Virus record (IMG/VR): IMGVR_UViG_3300017917_003842
Coordinates: 1-33,623 of that record
DNA from: a virus
DNA: 33,623 bases
Reading direction: 5' to 3' (one strand)
Notes under the pieces: model-generated
Told to the model about the DNA's origin: nothing
Databases searched by the model: none
The model's input: the letters and a program-made list of their open reading frames with translations, nothing else
Part shown: in pieces, positions 31,616 through 33,623 of the stretch
How the letters are laid out: each line of letters starts with the position of its first letter
Position numbering within the stretch: position 1 is the stretch's first letter
Made by a program: the position numbers and the translations under genes

Positions 31616-32482
31616 ATGATGTTCAATCAAAAGTTGGTCGCCTCCATTAAAGTAAAAGGCAAAATTCTCCGTGAATTCAAAGACACAGTCTATATTCCAT
31701 TCGCCAGCGAATATAGTATTCTACTAAAAAACCTCAATACAGTTCGAGCCGTTGTCAATGTATTTGTCGACGGAGAGAATGCTGTTCCTGGCGGATTGGT
31801 CATAGACCCGGGTCAGAGTGTTGACCTTGAGCGTTGGATTAAAAACGGCAATCTCTCCGAAGGCAATCGTTTCAAGTTTATTGAGCGTACCAGTGCCGTT
31901 GAGAATGGCCCTCGTGGCATCAAAGAAGAAGACGGACTAATCCGTGTCGAGTATCAGTTTGAACTTCCGCGCCCTGTGATCAATGTTGGCAACATTTTTG
32001 GTAGCAATTATTTCCCACACTATCCACCGGGTGTTCGTGGTAACGACAAATATGTCTACGGACAAAATATGCCTGCTACCTATAATGTAAATGGGGTTCT
32101 TCGTGGAGTGGATTTTAGTCAAGGGGAGAGCACCAAAACAGCGGCCGCTACCGCAATCAATTCTACATTGAAGTCCATGAATATTTCTACCGCCGGAGCG
32201 GATTTTCACGAGGGTATGACTACAATGGACTGGAACGAAGTGGGAATTACAGTGCCGGGTAGTAAGAGCACACAGAGCTTCCAGCACACCACGGTTGGGG
32301 CATTGGATCCTACAATCCACAACATTATCCTACGTATTGTTGGTGATCTTGGACACAACAAGCCCGTTGAGCAAGCTGTTACAGTTAAACACAAGCCCAA
32401 ATGCGTAACCTGCGGCAAGCAGAACAAAGCAACAGCTAAATTCTGCACAGAATGTGGGACTGCGCTAGAAGTTTTTGCTTAA
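31616..32482 (+). CDS. Beta-rich phage protein with C-terminal zinc ribbon
   Basis: A 288-aa protein with AAGGAAG before ATG 31616 (ATG 31619 is an alternative). Residues ~5-110 are a beta domain (IPFASEYSILLKNLNTVRAV, GLVIDPGQSVDLERWIKNGN, RFKFIERT), then a Gly/Asn/Pro-rich linker, a second beta part (VGITVPGSKSTQSFQHTTVG) and a zinc ribbon with CVTCGK and FCTECG (four Cys) at the end. Function unknown; a structural or decoration role is possible. Its base composition (about 48-50% G+C in two 60-nt lines I counted) is higher than that of its neighbours (about 32-42% in two lines), which suggests different expression or origin. Confidence 0.65.
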   Translation: MMFNQKLVASIKVKGKILREFKDTVYIPFASEYSILLKNLNTVRAVVNVFVDGENAVPGGLVIDPGQSVDLERWIKNGNLSEGNRFKFIERTSAVENGPRGIKEEDGLIRVEYQFELPRPVINVGNIFGSNYFPHYPPGVRGNDKYVYGQNMPATYNVNGVLRGVDFSQGESTKTAAATAINSTLKSMNISTAGADFHEGMTTMDWNEVGITVPGSKSTQSFQHTTVGALDPTIHNIILRIVGDLGHNKPVEQAVTVKHKPKCVTCGKQNKATAKFCTECGTALEVFA

Positions 32483-32483
32483 C

Positions 32484-32491
32484 GTTAAATA
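32484..32491 (+). promoter_or_regulatory. Late-type promoter octamer near a GTG start
   Basis: GTTAAATA matches 6 of 8 bases of the late consensus. Predicted +1 (about 32497) falls on the GTG start at 32496, so the transcript would be leaderless or nearly so. Confidence 0.4.
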
Positions 32492-32495
32492 AAGG

Positions 32496-33191
32496 GTGAA
32501 AACAAAAATCGCCCTTTTTATGCACCATCCCGAGTGCTCAAGGCAATGCGCCTCGGGCATGGTCAAAGCTTTGTCTCCGGATTATGATATCAAATTTTTT
32601 ACAGAAAATGATATTAGTCCGGAGTTTTTTTATGACGTAACCTGTGTAGCTTTTCCCGGAGGAATCGGCGACAGCGAAAGCTTTCATAGGTTTTTTAATA
32701 GAACCAGGTCCAACATCATTGCAGATTTTATCAATCGTGGCGGGCACTATTTAGGTATATGCATGGGTGCATATTGGGCAGGCTGGCATTATTTTGATAT
32801 TCTAGAAGGCTGCGATGCTGTTCAATATATACGCAGACCCAAAACAGATATTGCTAGAAGTTATCATTCAGTGGCCAAAGTTAACTGGCAGGGCAATTCC
32901 GAGAATATGTTTTTCTTTGACGGCTGTGCCATAGTTGGGGACGAAAGCAAGTTTAAAACTGTGGCGCGATACTCAAACGGTGATCCTATGGCTATAATTC
33001 AAAATCGAATAGGAATTATCGGTTGTCATCCAGAAAGTCAAGAATTTTGGTATAAAAGAAACTATCTTAAGCCACACTGGCATCATGGTCGTCATCATAC
33101 TTTATTATTAAATTTTGTCAATGAACTAATTGGTGAAAAAATTATCTTGCAGAACGAAATCAAATTTGATAAGGCTGCAATAAAAATTTAA
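32496..33191 (+). CDS. Class I glutamine amidotransferase-like protein (BPL_N type)
   Basis: A 231-aa protein with the flavodoxin-like GATase fold. FPGGIGDSESFH (53-64) is the oxyanion region, C89 in YLGICMGAYWAG is the nucleophile on its elbow, and H178/E180 in IIGCHPES complete the triad. The layout is close to the biotin-protein-ligase N-terminal (BPL_N) group, whose role is poorly known. The GTG start at 32496 gives the first strand TKIALFMHH needed by the fold, so ATG 32520 is rejected. Substrate unknown. Confidence 0.75.
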   Translation: MKTKIALFMHHPECSRQCASGMVKALSPDYDIKFFTENDISPEFFYDVTCVAFPGGIGDSESFHRFFNRTRSNIIADFINRGGHYLGICMGAYWAGWHYFDILEGCDAVQYIRRPKTDIARSYHSVAKVNWQGNSENMFFFDGCAIVGDESKFKTVARYSNGDPMAIIQNRIGIIGCHPESQEFWYKRNYLKPHWHHGRHHTLLLNFVNELIGEKIILQNEIKFDKAAIKI

Positions 33192-33221
33192 TTTTTTGGC
33201 TATTTTAATACCAAATTTTTC

Positions 33222-33250
33222 TTGACAAGATAATTAAATGACTACATAAT
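33222..33250 (+). promoter_or_regulatory. Strong sigma-70 promoter for the right-end RNA
   Basis: A perfect TTGACA at 33222-33227 and CATAAT at 33245-33250 with an optimal 17-bp spacer. It is the best host-type promoter in the window. Predicted start near 33257. No ORF follows. Confidence 0.8.
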
Positions 33251-33256
33251 AAACAC

Positions 33257-33623
33257 ATTGCAAAAATAAGTTTTTAAGGTAAGGTACAGCAACATTCCAA
33301 AACATGGAACTGCTGGGGAGTTGGGTATAGCTGGAGTTCAAAGGTTCGCCGGAGAACAGTGAAGGTGTATACTTGAAGACGAACCAGATATGCGTGTTTC
33401 GATTTTGACGCAGAAAAATACTCAAAGTAGGCAACTTACCTGTTCTTTACTAGGATAGATTCAGCAATCTTAACTTTATGACGAAACCGCTAAAGCAGTA
33501 GAAAGGCCCGTGGAACGGTGAGTAGAAATACTCAGCAGAAATGCCCCTAAGGAACTGACGACTTATGGAAAGACATATATGCGCTGTCGCAGACACAAGG
33601 ACAGCTAGGCTTGGGAGACTGAA
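33257..33623 (+). ncRNA. Large structured non-coding RNA, 3'-truncated by the window
   Basis: About 370 nt after a strong sigma-70 promoter with no credible ORF. Stems read by eye: a long-range helix, AGGTAAG (33277-33283) with CTTACCT (33435-33441), encloses hairpin CAGCA/TGCTG with TTCCA/TGGAA (33287-33315), GGTTCG/CGAACC (33343-33348/33380-33385), and TGCGT/ACGCA near 33391-33412. Further down come AGATT/AATCT near 33447-33460, CCGTGGAACGG near 33508-33518, GAGTA-GAAA-TACTC (33520-33533) with a GNRA-type loop, TAAG/CTTA near 33548-33565 and GCTGTC/GACAGC near 33583-33605. Short stems with A- and GA-rich joints recall the large ornate phage RNAs (GOLLD, ROOL), but I cannot confirm either. 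tmRNA, RNase P and group I intron landmarks are absent. Confidence 0.65.

Noticed and set aside
33193-33202. TTTTGGCTAT near the right end as another copy of the late start context seen at 3300 and 8131
   Set aside because: It lacks the TAAATA octamer and is followed by no start codon; chance in AT-rich sequence is enough.
33193-33221. TTTGG/CCAAA hairpin followed by T-run as a terminator
   Set aside because: The stem is only 5 bp and AT-rich; too weak to claim, though it lies in the right place after the amidotransferase gene.
33234-33434. A 66-codon minus-strand ORF across the right-end region
   Set aside because: It has no ribosome-binding site, overlaps the strong plus-strand promoter and the paired RNA segments, and its product has no recognisable pattern.
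33257-33623. tmRNA, RNase P RNA, group I intron or tRNA as the identity of the RNA
   Set aside because: I looked for the tmRNA tRNA-like ends and tag frame, RNase P conserved blocks, group I P7/S core and tRNA T-loop with CCA. None is convincing. GGTTCG at 33343 lacks a tRNA context.

Overview
The window looks like part of the genome of a T4-like myovirus (tailed dsDNA phage) from an aquatic setting. The evidence is densely packed, often ATGA-overlapping genes, at least eight T4-type late promoter octamers (TATAAATA and close variants), a nrdA-nrdB-glutaredoxin block, a tail-fibre fragment, a beta-helix tail spike and many small conserved-looking phage proteins. The DNA is AT-rich. The host is inferred, not shown. 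5-Aminolevulinate synthase is the alphaproteobacterial (Shemin) route to heme, and a phage-borne ribosomal protein bS21 also fits aquatic Alphaproteobacteria such as SAR11/LD12. I recognise no terminase, portal or major capsid gene, so this is one arm of a larger genome. I see no tRNA gene, CRISPR array or insertion sequence.

Layout. 1-2113: 3' part of a tail fibre gene, a secreted thermonuclease and a 43-aa membrane protein. 2110-3300 (minus): 5-aminolevulinate synthase. 3366-8116: a 1361-residue four-domain glycosyltransferase and a methyltransferase-like protein. 8137-9473: three late genes, one a small zinc metallopeptidase. 9560-10335 (minus): four tiny genes sharing duplicated leader sequence. 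10487-14946: mostly late, probably virion-related genes, including an abundant-looking structural protein, an XhlA-like membrane protein and several proteins with a shared M-[KR]-[IL]-x-[ED] N-terminus that resembles T4 capsid-targeting sequences. 14990-15712: PD-(D/E)XK nuclease. 15739-17807: beta-helix tail spike and partner. 17847-21779: nrdA, a small ORF, nrdB, glutaredoxin. 21776-24211: small phage proteins and an Ala-rich protein. 24211-25389: D-amino acid dehydrogenase. 25454-27698: conserved-looking phage proteins including a membrane/coiled-coil/zinc-ribbon protein. 27682-29134: overlapping clpX and bS21 genes. 29137-31238: two GT-B-like proteins flanking a DEDDh exoribonuclease. 31260-33191: lipoprotein, zinc-ribbon protein behind a structured leader, and a class I amidotransferase-like protein. 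33222-33623: a near-consensus sigma-70 promoter followed by about 370 nt of non-coding, highly structured RNA that runs off the window.

How it works together. The metabolic genes (ALAS, NrdA/NrdB/Grx, DadA) would redirect host heme, nucleotide and D-amino acid metabolism. ClpX and bS21 would act on host proteolysis and translation, and the glycosyltransferases probably modify a surface or virion component. The most unusual signals are the right-end structured RNA, a set of late promoters placed so close to start codons that their mRNAs should be leaderless, the capsid-targeting-like N-termini, and a ClpX that keeps the ClpP-docking IGF motif but has an altered RKH loop. All functional calls come from reading motifs by eye. 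No database search was run.
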